A stretch of 34,297 nt of DNA, from positions 1 to 34,297 of the forward strand of contig JAFMHB010000008.1 in assembly GCA_017854795.1 (NCBI GenBank). The letters are read 5' to 3'. Numbering within the stretch: position 1 is the first letter of the stretch; every line of letters starts with the position of its first letter. Of the stretch, positions 17,295-27,198 are shown one piece after another. The position numbers and the translations under genes are program-made. The notes beneath the pieces are model-generated. The model ran no database searches. It was given only the letters and a program-made list of their open reading frames with translations, and was not told where the DNA came from. The stretch comes from Candidatus Nanopelagicales bacterium (GTDB lineage: Bacteria > Actinomycetota > Actinomycetes > S36-B12).

Positions 17295-18548
17295 TTATTC
17301 GTCAACTCGTAAAATGTTGGCTCCAAGTCCCTGCAAGGTTTCGACAAAGTGCGCATACCCACGGTCAATGTGACTAACACCGTAAACGGTTGTACTGCCT
17401 TGGGCGACCAGCCCAGCCAAAACCAGCCCAGCCCCAGCTCGGATATCCGTTGCTTCAACAGGTGCTCCTGACAGCTTCTCCTTTCCACGGATTAACGCGT
17501 GGTGTCCATCAGTTCGCACGTCAGCACCCAGTCGTGCGAGTTCTTGGACAAATCTGAACCGGGCCTCAAAGAGATTCTCTGTAACTAGGGATGCGCCTTG
17601 ACCAATTGCATTGAGTGCGATGAATTGAGGTTGCAAGTCTGTCGGGAAACCTGGGAAGGGCAGGGTGACAACGTCAACACATTGAGGCCGAGTATCCATA
17701 CGAACATGAATCGTCTGTCCGCCACTGTCAATCTGGGCACCGGTCGCTTGAAGTTTTTCCAATGGGAGGGCTATATGCTCCGCGGGAACACCATGAATTG
17801 TGAGTTCGCCCTGTGCCATCGCGACCGCCACGGCCCAGGTGCCCGCAACTATTCGGTCCGAGACAACTCGATGGGTTATTGGTGTGAGGTCGCTAACACC
17901 TGTGATTGTGATGGTCGAAGTGCCGATGCCAGCAATATCTGCCCCCATCCCTACCAGCATCTCGCAAATATCAACTATCTCCGGCTCACGAGCAGCATTC
18001 TCAATTACTGACTCGCCACGAGCCGTAACGGCGGCCATCAAGATCGTCTCGGTTGCACCCACACTGGGAAAATCCAGCAATATATTTGCTCCGGTGAGCC
18101 CTTCACACTCAGCTAATAAGTATCCATGCTCGTTGTTGACATGGACGCCCATTTTCCTCAGTGCTTCGACATGCATATCCAATCCACGGGAACCAATATT
18201 GTCCCCGCCCGGCACGGCGACGTCGGCGGCGCCGCAGCGGGCAATCAGTGGACCTAATACGCAAATGGAAGCCCGCATTTTGCGCACCAGGTCATAATCG
18301 GCACGATGATCAGGTCTGAGCGGCACCTGAATAAAAATAGTTTCATCGACGTGCTTAACCTCGCAGCCAAGCCTTCGGAGCAATTCCGACATGATCGTTA
18401 CATCTTCGATGTCGGGGACGTTGGTGAGCGTTGATAATCCTGGTGCCAACAAAGTCGCTGCCATCAGTTTGAGTACGGAATTTTTTGCTCCGGGAACGAC
18501 CACTTCTCCGCGAAGGGTCTCGCCGCCCTGAATCCGAAATACCGACAC
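17295..18548 (-). CDS. murA: UDP-N-acetylglucosamine 1-carboxyvinyltransferase MurA (Asp in place of active-site Cys)
   Basis: Transfers enolpyruvate from PEP to UDP-GlcNAc, the first committed step of peptidoglycan synthesis in the cytoplasm. The 417 residues show the inside-out alpha/beta barrel with Lys22-Asn23 ([16 protein letters not shown]) and repeated signatures such as [15 protein letters not shown] and [18 protein letters not shown]. At the loop where E. coli has Cys115, this protein has [14 protein letters not shown], so residue 116 is Asp (codon GAC at 18201-18203). The same Cys-to-Asp change in M. tuberculosis MurA makes the enzyme resistant to fosfomycin. The start is a GTG with TACGAT 6 bases upstream, a leaderless signal. 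It is divergent from the adenosyltransferase, as in M. tuberculosis. Confidence 0.97.
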   Translation of the reverse strand: MSVFRIQGGETLRGEVVVPGAKNSVLKLMAATLLAPGLSTLTNVPDIEDVTIMSELLRRLGCEVKHVDETIFIQVPLRPDHRADYDLVRKMRASICVLGPLIARCGAADVAVPGGDNIGSRGLDMHVEALRKMGVHVNNEHGYLLAECEGLTGANILLDFPSVGATETILMAAVTARGESVIENAAREPEIVDICEMLVGMGADIAGIGTSTITITGVSDLTPITHRVVSDRIVAGTWAVAVAMAQGELTIHGVPAEHIALPLEKLQATGAQIDSGGQTIHVRMDTRPQCVDVVTLPFPGFPTDLQPQFIALNAIGQGASLVTENLFEARFRFVQELARLGADVRTDGHHALIRGKEKLSGAPVEATDIRAGAGLVLAGLVAQGSTTVYGVSHIDRGYAHFVETLQGLGANILRVDE

Positions 18549-18554
18549 GACGCA

Positions 18555-18560
18555 ATCGTA
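18555..18560 (-). promoter_or_regulatory. -10 hexamer of a leaderless murA promoter
   Basis: Minus strand TACGAT, then TGCGTC, then the GTG start at 18548. It forms a back-to-back pair with the adenosyltransferase promoter; only 26 bases lie between the two hexamers, so the -35 contacts must overlap. Confidence 0.55.
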
Positions 18561-18586
18561 GGCGAGCCAAATCCGTGAGGTCCCGA

Positions 18587-18592
18587 TAGAGT
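18587..18592 (+). promoter_or_regulatory. -10 hexamer of a leaderless adenosyltransferase promoter
   Basis: TAGAGT, then CATCTA, then the GTG start at 18599. There is no Shine-Dalgarno sequence. It shares the 50-base intergenic region with the murA promoter. Confidence 0.55.
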
Positions 18593-18598
18593 CATCTA

Positions 18599-19177
18599 GT
18601 GGTCAATTTAACGAAGATATATACGCGAACAGGTGACGACGGAACAACTTCCCTCGGTGACATGAGTAGGACCGGTAAAAATGATCCTCGGCTGAAGGCT
18701 TATGCCGACGTCGACGAGGCAAACTGCACAATTGGCGTAGTTCTGGCTACCTGCGAGGTACGCGAAGATATCGCCACGGTCCTTTTGTCTATCCAAAATG
18801 ATCTTTTCGATGTGGGTGCGGATTTGTGTACTCCCGTAAAGGATGATGAAAGTGGCGCGCTTCGTGTCACTTCCGCCTATATTGACCGAATTGAAGCTGC
18901 CTGCGACCATTACAACGAAAGTCTCGAGCCTCTGCGCTCATTTGTTTTACCAGGTGGAACACCTGCCGCGGCACAGATGCACGTGGCCAGAACAGTGTCC
19001 CGCCGCGCTGAGCGGTCCACTTGGGCTGCACTGGATGCGTATCACGGTGGTATGAATCCGCTCACTGCAACCTACTTGAACCGGCTTAGCGATCTACTGT
19101 TCATTCTTTCCCGAGTCGCAAACCAAGACAGTGTTGGCGACATCTTGTGGAAACCCGGCGGTACTAGCGCCAGATAG
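18599..19177 (+). CDS. pduO: Cob(I)alamin adenosyltransferase, PduO type
   Basis: Attaches the adenosyl group of ATP to cob(I)alamin, giving the coenzyme form used by the B12 mutase. The 192 residues form the expected four/five-helix bundle. The ATP-binding N-terminal motif is [14 protein letters not shown] (8-21), with [33 protein letters not shown], and [16 protein letters not shown] near the C-terminus. The GTG at 18599 places the first helix correctly and carries a leaderless signal. It is divergent from murA and convergent with atpC, with a 6-base gap. The same three-gene geometry (atp operon, adenosyltransferase on the other strand, murA) is found in M. tuberculosis (Rv1314c beside Rv1315). 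With ecm and meaB near, it probably supports the ethylmalonyl-CoA pathway. Confidence 0.95.
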   Translation: MVNLTKIYTRTGDDGTTSLGDMSRTGKNDPRLKAYADVDEANCTIGVVLATCEVREDIATVLLSIQNDLFDVGADLCTPVKDDESGALRVTSAYIDRIEAACDHYNESLEPLRSFVLPGGTPAAAQMHVARTVSRRAERSTWAALDAYHGGMNPLTATYLNRLSDLLFILSRVANQDSVGDILWKPGGTSAR

Positions 19178-19183
19178 TCGCAA

Positions 19184-19564
19184 TTAGGCGCTGGCAACCT
19201 GAATGCGAGCTTCGGCTCTGCGTACCGCTGACAGATCCGGTGTTTCTATAAGGGCTTGGGCACGAGTCAGTGCCGCCTTCGCGCGATCAATATCAATGTC
19301 TTGGGCAAGTTCGGCTGACTCAGCGATCACATTCACCTTGTCGCTGTCAACAGAGAAGAAACCCCCATGAACTGCAACCAAAATCTTGCTGCCGTCTTCT
19401 AACTCAATTCGAAGAGGAGCTTCCACCAAGAGTGCCAGCATTGGCTCATGGCCGCGCAAGATACCCACGTCACCTTCAGGCGTCTTTGCTACAACACTCT
19501 TTGCCGAGCCACTCCAAATTGAGCGCTCAGCCGAAACTACAGCTACCTCAAGTGGGCCTGACAT
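19184..19564 (-). CDS. atpC: ATP synthase epsilon subunit
   Basis: Central-stalk subunit that joins gamma to the c-ring and can restrain ATP hydrolysis. The 126 residues begin with the beta-sandwich (VAVVSAERSIWSGSAKSVVAKTPEGDVGIL, read here as WSGSAKSVVAKTPEGDVGIL, then HEPMLALL) followed by the shorter C-terminal helices (about 87-122, DIDRAKAALTRAQ and VRRAEARIQVA). AAGGAG lies 8 bases before the ATG. It is the last gene of the atp operon, 2 bases behind atpD, and ends 6 bases from the convergent adenosyltransferase gene with no terminator between. Confidence 0.96.
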   Translation of the reverse strand: MSGPLEVAVVSAERSIWSGSAKSVVAKTPEGDVGILRGHEPMLALLVEAPLRIELEDGSKILVAVHGGFFSVDSDKVNVIAESAELAQDIDIDRAKAALTRAQALIETPDLSAVRRAEARIQVASA

Positions 19565-19566
19565 TG

Positions 19567-21045
<1,479 letters not shown>

Positions 21046-21056
21046 CTATTTGTGGA

Positions 21057-21968
21057 CTAGGCGGTCAGGGCGTCGGCTCCACCGACAATTTCACTAATTT
21101 CTTGGGTAATTTCGGCTTGACGAGCAGCATTTGCAGCACGAGTCAACGCTAGGACTAGGTCTTCAGCATTATCTGTTGCCGACTTCATTGCCCGACGGCG
21201 CGCAGCGTGCTCGGATGCCGCTGAGTTGAGCAGCGACAAATACACCATTTGATCAATGTAACGGGGAAGAAGCGCGTCGAGTACATCTTCTGCACTCGGC
21301 TCAAATTCATACAGTGGGAACGGCTGAGCATTTCCACCCTCGACATTTTTCTCAACTACTTCATCAACAACTTCGAGCGGAAGAATCCTGCGAACCCGAG
21401 TTTGTTGCACCGCCATATTTGTGAAGTTTGTGTACACGACATGAATTTCGTCCACACCGCCCTCATTTGAAGGTGTCATGAAGGCTTTGAGTAATTCTTC
21501 ACCTATTTCTTTAGCGTGGGCGTAGGTTGGTTGGTCGCTAAACCCTACGTATTCACCACCCATGGGGCGATTGCGGAATCGGTAAAAAGCCACGCCTTTT
21601 CTTCCGACGACGTAAGGAACTACCTTCATTCCCTTTTCGCTCAGATTGCGGGTAAGCGCTTCCGCTTCCTTAATGGAGTTGGATGAATAGGCGCCAGCAA
21701 GCCCACGGTCGGCAGTGATCACCAAGATCGCCGCACGTACCGGATCAACCGACCTTGCCGTCAAAGGATGCTTGGAAACATCCGATGCGTGGCTTGCTGC
21801 AGCCGAAACCGCGTCAACTAATTGCGTCAAATACGGCAAAGATGCGTTGAGGTGATTTTGAGCTCGAACAATCCGCGCCGAAGCAATGAGTTCCATTGCC
21901 TTCGTAATTTTCTTGGTCGCCTGCACCGATCGAATTCGACGCCGGTAGACCCGCAGTTGTGCACCCAT
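21057..21968 (-). CDS. atpG: ATP synthase gamma subunit
   Basis: Rotor shaft of F1. With the start at 21968 the product has 303 residues and begins MGAQLRVYRRRIRSVQATKK, the usual N-terminal helix; the longer frame starting at 22031 would run back into atpA and is rejected. CGAGG sits 5 bases before the chosen ATG, inside the last codons of atpA, and only 1 base separates the two genes. The C-terminal helix ASEHAARRRAMKSATDNAEDL is typical. The middle segment around VEKNVEGGNAQPFPLYEFEPS lies where mycobacterial gamma carries an extra loop, but the length alone does not show such a loop here. Confidence 0.97.
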   Translation of the reverse strand: MGAQLRVYRRRIRSVQATKKITKAMELIASARIVRAQNHLNASLPYLTQLVDAVSAAASHASDVSKHPLTARSVDPVRAAILVITADRGLAGAYSSNSIKEAEALTRNLSEKGMKVVPYVVGRKGVAFYRFRNRPMGGEYVGFSDQPTYAHAKEIGEELLKAFMTPSNEGGVDEIHVVYTNFTNMAVQQTRVRRILPLEVVDEVVEKNVEGGNAQPFPLYEFEPSAEDVLDALLPRYIDQMVYLSLLNSAASEHAARRRAMKSATDNAEDLVLALTRAANAARQAEITQEISEIVGGADALTA

Positions 21969-21969
21969 A

Positions 21970-23604
21970 TCAGCCTCGAACAGCTCGCTTGATTTGTGTT
22001 GGATCAATTTCTTCGTCACTGAGAGCAGCAACGGGCTCGTCCTTGATCAACAATTCTCCACTACGTGTGGTGAACTGCTTCTTGAATTCAGCAATGGATT
22101 TTTCAAGGACGGTCACCGTGTCATCGGAGAGATCGGTAGTTGTGCGAATTGCATCAAATACCTCTGGCGCCGAACGATCCATGTAAGCCAAGAACTCCGA
22201 ATCAAAGCGACGAATATCTTCCAGTGGAACTTCGTCGAGCTGACCGGTGGTACCCGTCCACACGGAAACCACTTCACGCTCCATGGCCTGCGGCTGATAC
22301 TGGGGTTGCTTCAGCAGTTCAACCAGGCGTGAACCACGCGCAAGTTGGGCTTTGGAAGCAGCATCAAGATCCGAACCGAAAGCTGAGAAAGCCTCCAGCT
22401 CACGGAACTGAGCCAGCGACAGACGTAAGCGACCAGCTACCTTTTTCATCGCCTTCGGCTGCGCTGCTCCACCGACTCGTGAGACTGAAATACCCACGTT
22501 GATAGCGGGGCGCACACCGGAGTTGAAAAGATCAGACTCAAGGAAGCACTGGCCATCGGTGATGGAAATTACGTTGGTGGGAATGAAGGCCGAGACGTCA
22601 TTCGCCTTTGTCTCAATAATGGGAAGACCTGTCATGGAGCCACCACCCATTTCAGCTGAGAGCTTTGCACAGCGCTCAAGCAAACGGGAGTGCAAATAGA
22701 AAACGTCGCCTGGGTAAGCCTCGCGGCCCGGTGGGCGGCGAAGAAGGAGTGAGACGGCGCGGTATGCGTCGGCTTGCTTTGACAGGTCGTCAAAGACAAT
22801 CAGAACATGCTTGCCCTGGTACATCCAGTGCTGTCCAATTGCTGATCCGGTGTAGGGAGCGAGGTACTTGAAACCGGCTGGATCAGAGGCAGGTGCAGCT
22901 ACAATCGTGGTGTATTCCATTGCGCCATACTCTTCAAGCGCACCCTTGACAGAAGCGATTGTTGAACCCTTTTGTCCGATGGCGACATAGATGCAACGGA
23001 CCTGCTTATCAGGATCGCCGGAAGCCCAGTTTTCCTTTTGGTTAATGATTGTGTCGATGCACACCGCAGTTTTACCTGTTTGGCGGTCACCAATTATGAG
23101 TTGTCGCTGACCCCGCCCAATCGCCGTCATAGCGTCGATTGCCTTGATCCCAGTCAACATGGGCTCGGTCACCGGTTGGCGCTCAACAACGGACGGTGCC
23201 TGAACCTCCAGTGGACGACGCGCATCCGCTTGGATCGTGCCAAGTCCATCGATTGGATTGCCTAGCGGGTCCACAACCCGGCCAAGGAATGCATCTCCGA
23301 CGGGAACGGAAAGGACCTCCCCTGTCCGGCGGACTGCCTGACCTTCCTCGATCTTGGATGAATCTCCCAGGAGAACGCAACCAATTTCACGAATATCGAG
23401 GTTCAACGCGATTCCTAACAGACCTCCTTCGAATTCAAGTAGTTCGTTAGTCATGGCCGAGTGAAGTCCTTCGACTCGGGCAATTCCGTCGCCGGTCTCA
23501 AGAACGCGGCCAACTTCTTCTCGGGCGGTTGCCGGCGAGTACGCCGCGACGTTCCGCTCGATCGCTTCCCGGATTTCTTCCGGTCGGATCGTCAGCTCCG
23601 TCAT
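21970..23604 (-). CDS. atpA: ATP synthase alpha subunit
   Basis: Non-catalytic nucleotide-binding subunit of F1. At 544 residues it is about 30 longer than the E. coli protein. Walker [10 protein letters not shown] is at 172-180, and other signatures are [32 protein letters not shown] and [19 protein letters not shown]. The excess is a C-terminal tail after the conserved helix (from about residue 515, with [20 protein letters not shown]). A similar tail in mycobacterial alpha helps block ATP hydrolysis; the sequence here is not evidently the same, so that function is only possible. A leader of about 104 bases separates it from atpH. Confidence 0.99.
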   Translation of the reverse strand: MTELTIRPEEIREAIERNVAAYSPATAREEVGRVLETGDGIARVEGLHSAMTNELLEFEGGLLGIALNLDIREIGCVLLGDSSKIEEGQAVRRTGEVLSVPVGDAFLGRVVDPLGNPIDGLGTIQADARRPLEVQAPSVVERQPVTEPMLTGIKAIDAMTAIGRGQRQLIIGDRQTGKTAVCIDTIINQKENWASGDPDKQVRCIYVAIGQKGSTIASVKGALEEYGAMEYTTIVAAPASDPAGFKYLAPYTGSAIGQHWMYQGKHVLIVFDDLSKQADAYRAVSLLLRRPPGREAYPGDVFYLHSRLLERCAKLSAEMGGGSMTGLPIIETKANDVSAFIPTNVISITDGQCFLESDLFNSGVRPAINVGISVSRVGGAAQPKAMKKVAGRLRLSLAQFRELEAFSAFGSDLDAASKAQLARGSRLVELLKQPQYQPQAMEREVVSVWTGTTGQLDEVPLEDIRRFDSEFLAYMDRSAPEVFDAIRTTTDLSDDTVTVLEKSIAEFKKQFTTRSGELLIKDEPVAALSDEEIDPTQIKRAVRG

Positions 23605-23708
23605 GGGGTCCTGCTCTCTGTATCGGGCCGCGGTGCGGCGGTTTGTTTGTGGATCTTGTAGTGCTGGATGTTTTAAATTGTGGTGTTCAGGTCGACCAAG
23701 TTCACATT
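23605..23708 (-). other. Intergenic leader of atpA with a small hairpin
   Basis: A 104-base gap inside the atp operon. On the minus strand it holds GCCGC-ACC-GCGGC (plus coordinates 23627-23639), a 5-bp stem with a 3-base loop about 23 bases before the atpA start, and GCAGGACCCC directly before the ATG. No ORF was found. The hairpin might tune translation or mRNA stability. Confidence 0.4.
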
Positions 23709-24518
23709 TCAGCCGAGAACTGCCCGATGGGCTGCCTCAAGTCGAGATGCAATTGTTCCGTCAATTACTTCTTCACCGATGACAACGTGGATTCCACCCA
23801 AAACTGCCGGGTCCAACGCCACATTGAGTCGTACATCTCTTCCCTTGAGTTTCGACAGGGCAGCGATCAGGCGCTGCGTCTGGTTCTCGCTGAGGGGCTG
23901 AGCAGCTCGGACCTGCGCAACCATTCGTTGACGCTGCGCCGCGGCTAAATCTCCCAGTCGTGCAATGACAGAATCCAAACGGCGACCGTGCAGGTGGGAG
24001 ACGGCGTATTCGAGTAGTTCCTTTGTCGCTGAGGTCGCATTCGAATTCAGGAGGTCAGCCACGATAGCTGATTTAACGCTCCCCGCGGTTGCTGGATTTG
24101 TGAGTGCCATCTGCAGGTCGGCTGATTCATCTACTGCGCGCCCGAAGAGGAAAATCTCTTCCTCGGTTGCATCAAGTGTGTTATTGGTCTGCGCCACAAA
24201 TAAAACTGCCTCCGCGGCAAGTTCTTCCAAAGCTAAAACCAGGTCCATGTCCTCTGACCAGCGCTGCGAAACGGCAATCAGTAGCAAGTCAGCGCTTGCC
24301 GCTGAAACGCGCTGCCCAAAGACCTCGGATGCAAGGTTTGTGCGAACTTCGATTCCTTGACCGGAGTCGGCTAGTGCCGAACGAAGTACTTTTTCCGAGT
24401 CGAGAAGGGATGCAATTGCGAACATCTCTGTTCCCAATTGTGAACGATCAACCGCACCAGGAAACTGATCCAGTGCTCCACTGCACAATGCGAGTGCATC
24501 CCGACTTGATCCAAGCAT
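23709..24518 (-). CDS. atpH: ATP synthase delta subunit, long actinobacterial form
   Basis: Peripheral-stalk cap joining F1 to subunit b. The 269 residues are about 90 more than in E. coli but equal to the Streptomyces type. The extra length looks like a second copy of the N-terminal helical domain: [18 protein letters not shown] (about 37-54) and [20 protein letters not shown] (about 127-146) align, each followed by a similar helix set. The conserved C-terminal part is [26 protein letters not shown]. In mycobacteria delta is fused to a b-type subunit; here it is separate. The ATG shares one base with the atpF stop (TAATG). Confidence 0.95.
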   Translation of the reverse strand: MLGSSRDALALCSGALDQFPGAVDRSQLGTEMFAIASLLDSEKVLRSALADSGQGIEVRTNLASEVFGQRVSAASADLLLIAVSQRWSEDMDLVLALEELAAEAVLFVAQTNNTLDATEEEIFLFGRAVDESADLQMALTNPATAGSVKSAIVADLLNSNATSATKELLEYAVSHLHGRRLDSVIARLGDLAAAQRQRMVAQVRAAQPLSENQTQRLIAALSKLKGRDVRLNVALDPAVLGGIHVVIGEEVIDGTIASRLEAAHRAVLG

Positions 24519-25066
24519 TATTTCGCAGCCGCCCGCTCAAGATCGGCAATGAATGCGTCAACCGTTGATGCGACCCGCGCATCATTGGAGAGTGCTTCGC
24601 CAACAACTTTGTCCGCAAGTGACAACGCAAGTTCGCCGACCTGTCGGGTGAGGGCTGAAACAGCTTGGGCACGCTCGGCAGCCATTGCCGCTTCAGCTGC
24701 AGCGGTGACACTTGCAGCCGCGATTCGTGCCTCATTGCGCGCTTCTTCGACGATTGCAGTGCGATCAGCCTGAGCAGCGGTGCGAATTGCCGAAGCCTCT
24801 TCCCGTGCACCAGCGAGTTGCTTCTGGTACTCAGCCAAAACGACAGCAGCTTCCTCTTCCGCCTTTCCTGCACGCTCTAACCCACCTTCGATTAGGTCAG
24901 CTCGCTCATCAAGAGTTGCCTTGATTTTGGGCAGGACAAATTTGGCTAGCGTGCCAAATACCAACAGGAACGCAATGAGACCAATGATCAGTTCATCAAG
25001 TGGTACTGCGAGCACTGATGGCATTTCCTCGCTCTCAGCAGCGAGGATTGTGGCGAATTCAAACAT
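24518..25066 (-). CDS. atpF: ATP synthase subunit b
   Basis: Peripheral-stalk subunit. The 182 residues contain a single N-terminal membrane helix (about 24-44, LDELIIGLIAFLLVFGTLAKF) followed by a long, highly charged Ala-rich coiled coil (KAEEEAAVVLAEYQKQLAGA, and NEARIAAASVTAAAEAAMAA), as expected for the dimeric stalk. GAGG is 5 bases before the ATG. It lies between atpE (49-base gap) and atpH (1-base overlap). Confidence 0.97.
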   Translation of the reverse strand: MFEFATILAAESEEMPSVLAVPLDELIIGLIAFLLVFGTLAKFVLPKIKATLDERADLIEGGLERAGKAEEEAAVVLAEYQKQLAGAREEASAIRTAAQADRTAIVEEARNEARIAAASVTAAAEAAMAAERAQAVSALTRQVGELALSLADKVVGEALSNDARVASTVDAFIADLERAAAK

Positions 25067-25115
25067 AAAAGCCTCTTTCCCTGTCTAGGTTGACTAATCC
25101 GTACTTAATGACAGA

Positions 25116-25477
<362 letters not shown>

Positions 25478-26302
25478 TTAGTGTTCCGCGTGTAGCGCAC
25501 TCCCAATATAAACGGCAGCGAGCAAGGTGAAGATGTAGGCCTGAAGTGCTTGAATAAATGCCTCAAACGCCGTGAGCATCACTGCCAGAGTGAAGCTGGC
25601 TGCTGAGCCAATTATGCCGATTACGCTGAAAGTCAAAAGGTAGAAGGCCGCAATACTAAATGTCGCCAGAAGAAGGTGACCTGCGAACATGTTGGCGAAC
25701 AATCGCACTGCGTGAGTAAATGGGCGAACCAAGAAATTCGAGATCAATTCAATCGGGGTGAGAAGAATGTACATTCCCTTGGGGACACCCGGTGGAAACA
25801 TGATGTTCTTGAAGAACCCGACGAATCCCTGCTTATAGATACCCAGTGGCACCCAGGTCACATAGACGATGATGGCGAAAGTGACCGGAATCGCAAAAAT
25901 AGATGTGACGGGCAGTTGTGCCCCAGGAACGATTCCCCAGAAGTTGAGAATCCATACGAGGAAGAAGAAGGAAAAAAGGAACGGAACGAACTTCTCGCCA
26001 CCTTTTCCAATGGTCTCCTTGACAATTCCATCTCTGATGAACAGGTATCCGAGTTCGCCAACATTTTGGGCGCCGCGGGGAACCAGCTTTGGCTTCCGGA
26101 ATGCGTAACCAAAAAATCCAATAATTACCACGACTGCCAAGAGCAGCAGGAACGTAACTTTGGAGACGTTGAAAGTCAATCCCCCGATACTGAAACTCAG
26201 AATGGCATCAAATTGAAAGATCTCTGCTCCGGGGGCGGGGAATCCGCATCCGGAGAAAATCTTGCAGTTGGGTCCACCGGAGGCGAGTACGCTAAATGCC
26301 AT
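25478..26302 (-). CDS. atpB: ATP synthase subunit a
   Basis: Membrane stator subunit forming the proton half-channels. The 274 residues contain five or six hydrophobic helices. The essential Arg is in the segment ISNFLVRPFTHAVRLFANMF (the Arg before LFANM), followed by GHLLL. The last helix contains AFEAFIQALQAYIFTLLAAV. AGGGGA precedes the ATG by 7-8 bases. The ATG shares one base with the stop of the upstream gene (TAATG). Confidence 0.98.
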   Translation of the reverse strand: MAFSVLASGGPNCKIFSGCGFPAPGAEIFQFDAILSFSIGGLTFNVSKVTFLLLLAVVVIIGFFGYAFRKPKLVPRGAQNVGELGYLFIRDGIVKETIGKGGEKFVPFLFSFFFLVWILNFWGIVPGAQLPVTSIFAIPVTFAIIVYVTWVPLGIYKQGFVGFFKNIMFPPGVPKGMYILLTPIELISNFLVRPFTHAVRLFANMFAGHLLLATFSIAAFYLLTFSVIGIIGSAASFTLAVMLTAFEAFIQALQAYIFTLLAAVYIGSALHAEH

Positions 26303-26649
26303 TAGTGATCCCCTTCTAATTTCGGTCCGGTATTCCGGTCTAAAGCTTTTTGTTGTTCCTTATTTTCGCGAGCTAACCCGGTGAAAATAAGGTAGTACGA
26401 GAGTCCAAGTCCTGTCAGTGCACCAAGTGCCATGAACAGAGATCTGTTCCCCAACCAAAGGGAAAGAAGAAACCCTAGCCCCGTGTACAAAATTAAGCCT
26501 GCGATTAAGCGGCTTGAGATTATCCACGCAGCATTATCCATTGCAGCAAATTGACGCGCTGGCGCATTTCCTGAAATCGAACGTGCGCGGGAACGGTACC
26601 ACTTTGGATCACCGAGCGAGCCTTCGGGCTGATCAATATTGAGTGTCAT
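26302..26649 (-). CDS. AtpZ-like small membrane protein of the ATP synthase operon
   Basis: 115 residues with a hydrophilic N-terminus of about 40 residues (WYRSRARSISGN), then AMDNAAWIISSRLIAGLILYTG and a second hydrophobic helix LFMALGALTGLGLSYYLIF, and a charged C-terminus. Two-helix proteins of this kind (F0F1-ATPase gene 1 / AtpZ family) commonly lie before atpB and are thought to assist assembly or ion handling of the complex. It overlaps atpI by 4 bases (ATGA) and atpB by 1 base, so it is firmly part of the operon. Confidence 0.85.
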   Translation of the reverse strand: MTLNIDQPEGSLGDPKWYRSRARSISGNAPARQFAAMDNAAWIISSRLIAGLILYTGLGFLLSLWLGNRSLFMALGALTGLGLSYYLIFTGLARENKEQQKALDRNTGPKLEGDH

Positions 26650-27086
26650 TTGTCACTTTTTTCTGATGGAGAATTTTCCGTTGAATTTGGTTCCACATAG
26701 AGCACTTTGGTAGTTCCAAAAATCCACACCTCGATGACCGTCCAAACCAAGGTACAGATCAAAATTGCAAGGGCAAAACTCTTGGTATTAAAGGCCGTTG
26801 TGTCTGCAAATAACACAAGAATAACTAAAAGGACCCCGATTTTTACCAGATAAATAGTCATGGCCATGGTGAGGGCCATCTGCGGGTTATTTCGCAGAAC
26901 CGAGCCAAGGGCAAACTGGCCTACAGAAAAAAATACGATGACCAGTGCGGTTCCAAGAGCTGCGCCCAGTGCCGCAGATCCGCCCGACACCACCGCCGCG
27001 ATGATCGCAACAATCACACCTGCAACAGCAGTCCCAATTCCAGCCCTCAGCAACACCAGCGAATCGATACTGCGTGCTCTTGGCAC
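26646..27086 (-). CDS. atpI: ATP synthase protein I (AtpI-like)
   Basis: 146 residues from the GTG at 27086. Four hydrophobic segments (about 13-35, 38-60, 71-93 and 100-122 in this numbering) and the pattern LRNNPQMALTMAMTIYLVKIG fit the AtpI family, which helps assemble the c-ring. The longer frame (start 27149) is rejected because GAGGTG lies exactly 6 bases before the GTG at 27086 and the upstream codons give an implausible Cys-rich N-terminus. It is the first gene of the atp operon; the promoter must be in 27087-27198. Confidence 0.85.
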   Translation of the reverse strand: MPRARSIDSLVLLRAGIGTAVAGVIVAIIAAVVSGGSAALGAALGTALVIVFFSVGQFALGSVLRNNPQMALTMAMTIYLVKIGVLLVILVLFADTTAFNTKSFALAILICTLVWTVIEVWIFGTTKVLYVEPNSTENSPSEKSDK

Positions 27087-27127
27087 CGATAACACCTCGC
27101 AATTGTTAAGAAAACGATGACTTCCGG

Positions 27128-27170
27128 GAAAACGCTGGCAACAACGCACCGGTTGAGAGCCTTCCAGCGT
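27128..27170 (-). terminator. Possible intrinsic terminator behind wecA
   Basis: On the minus strand ACGCTGG pairs with CCAGCGT (plus coordinates 27164-27170 and 27132-27138), with an inner CAAC/GTTG pair in the loop, and TTTT follows directly. It lies 29 bases after the wecA stop and before the atp operon. The loop is long and the T-tract short, so efficiency is uncertain. Confidence 0.4.
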
Positions 27171-27198
27171 CAGGTTACAGCATTGATAGTGAATAGAT

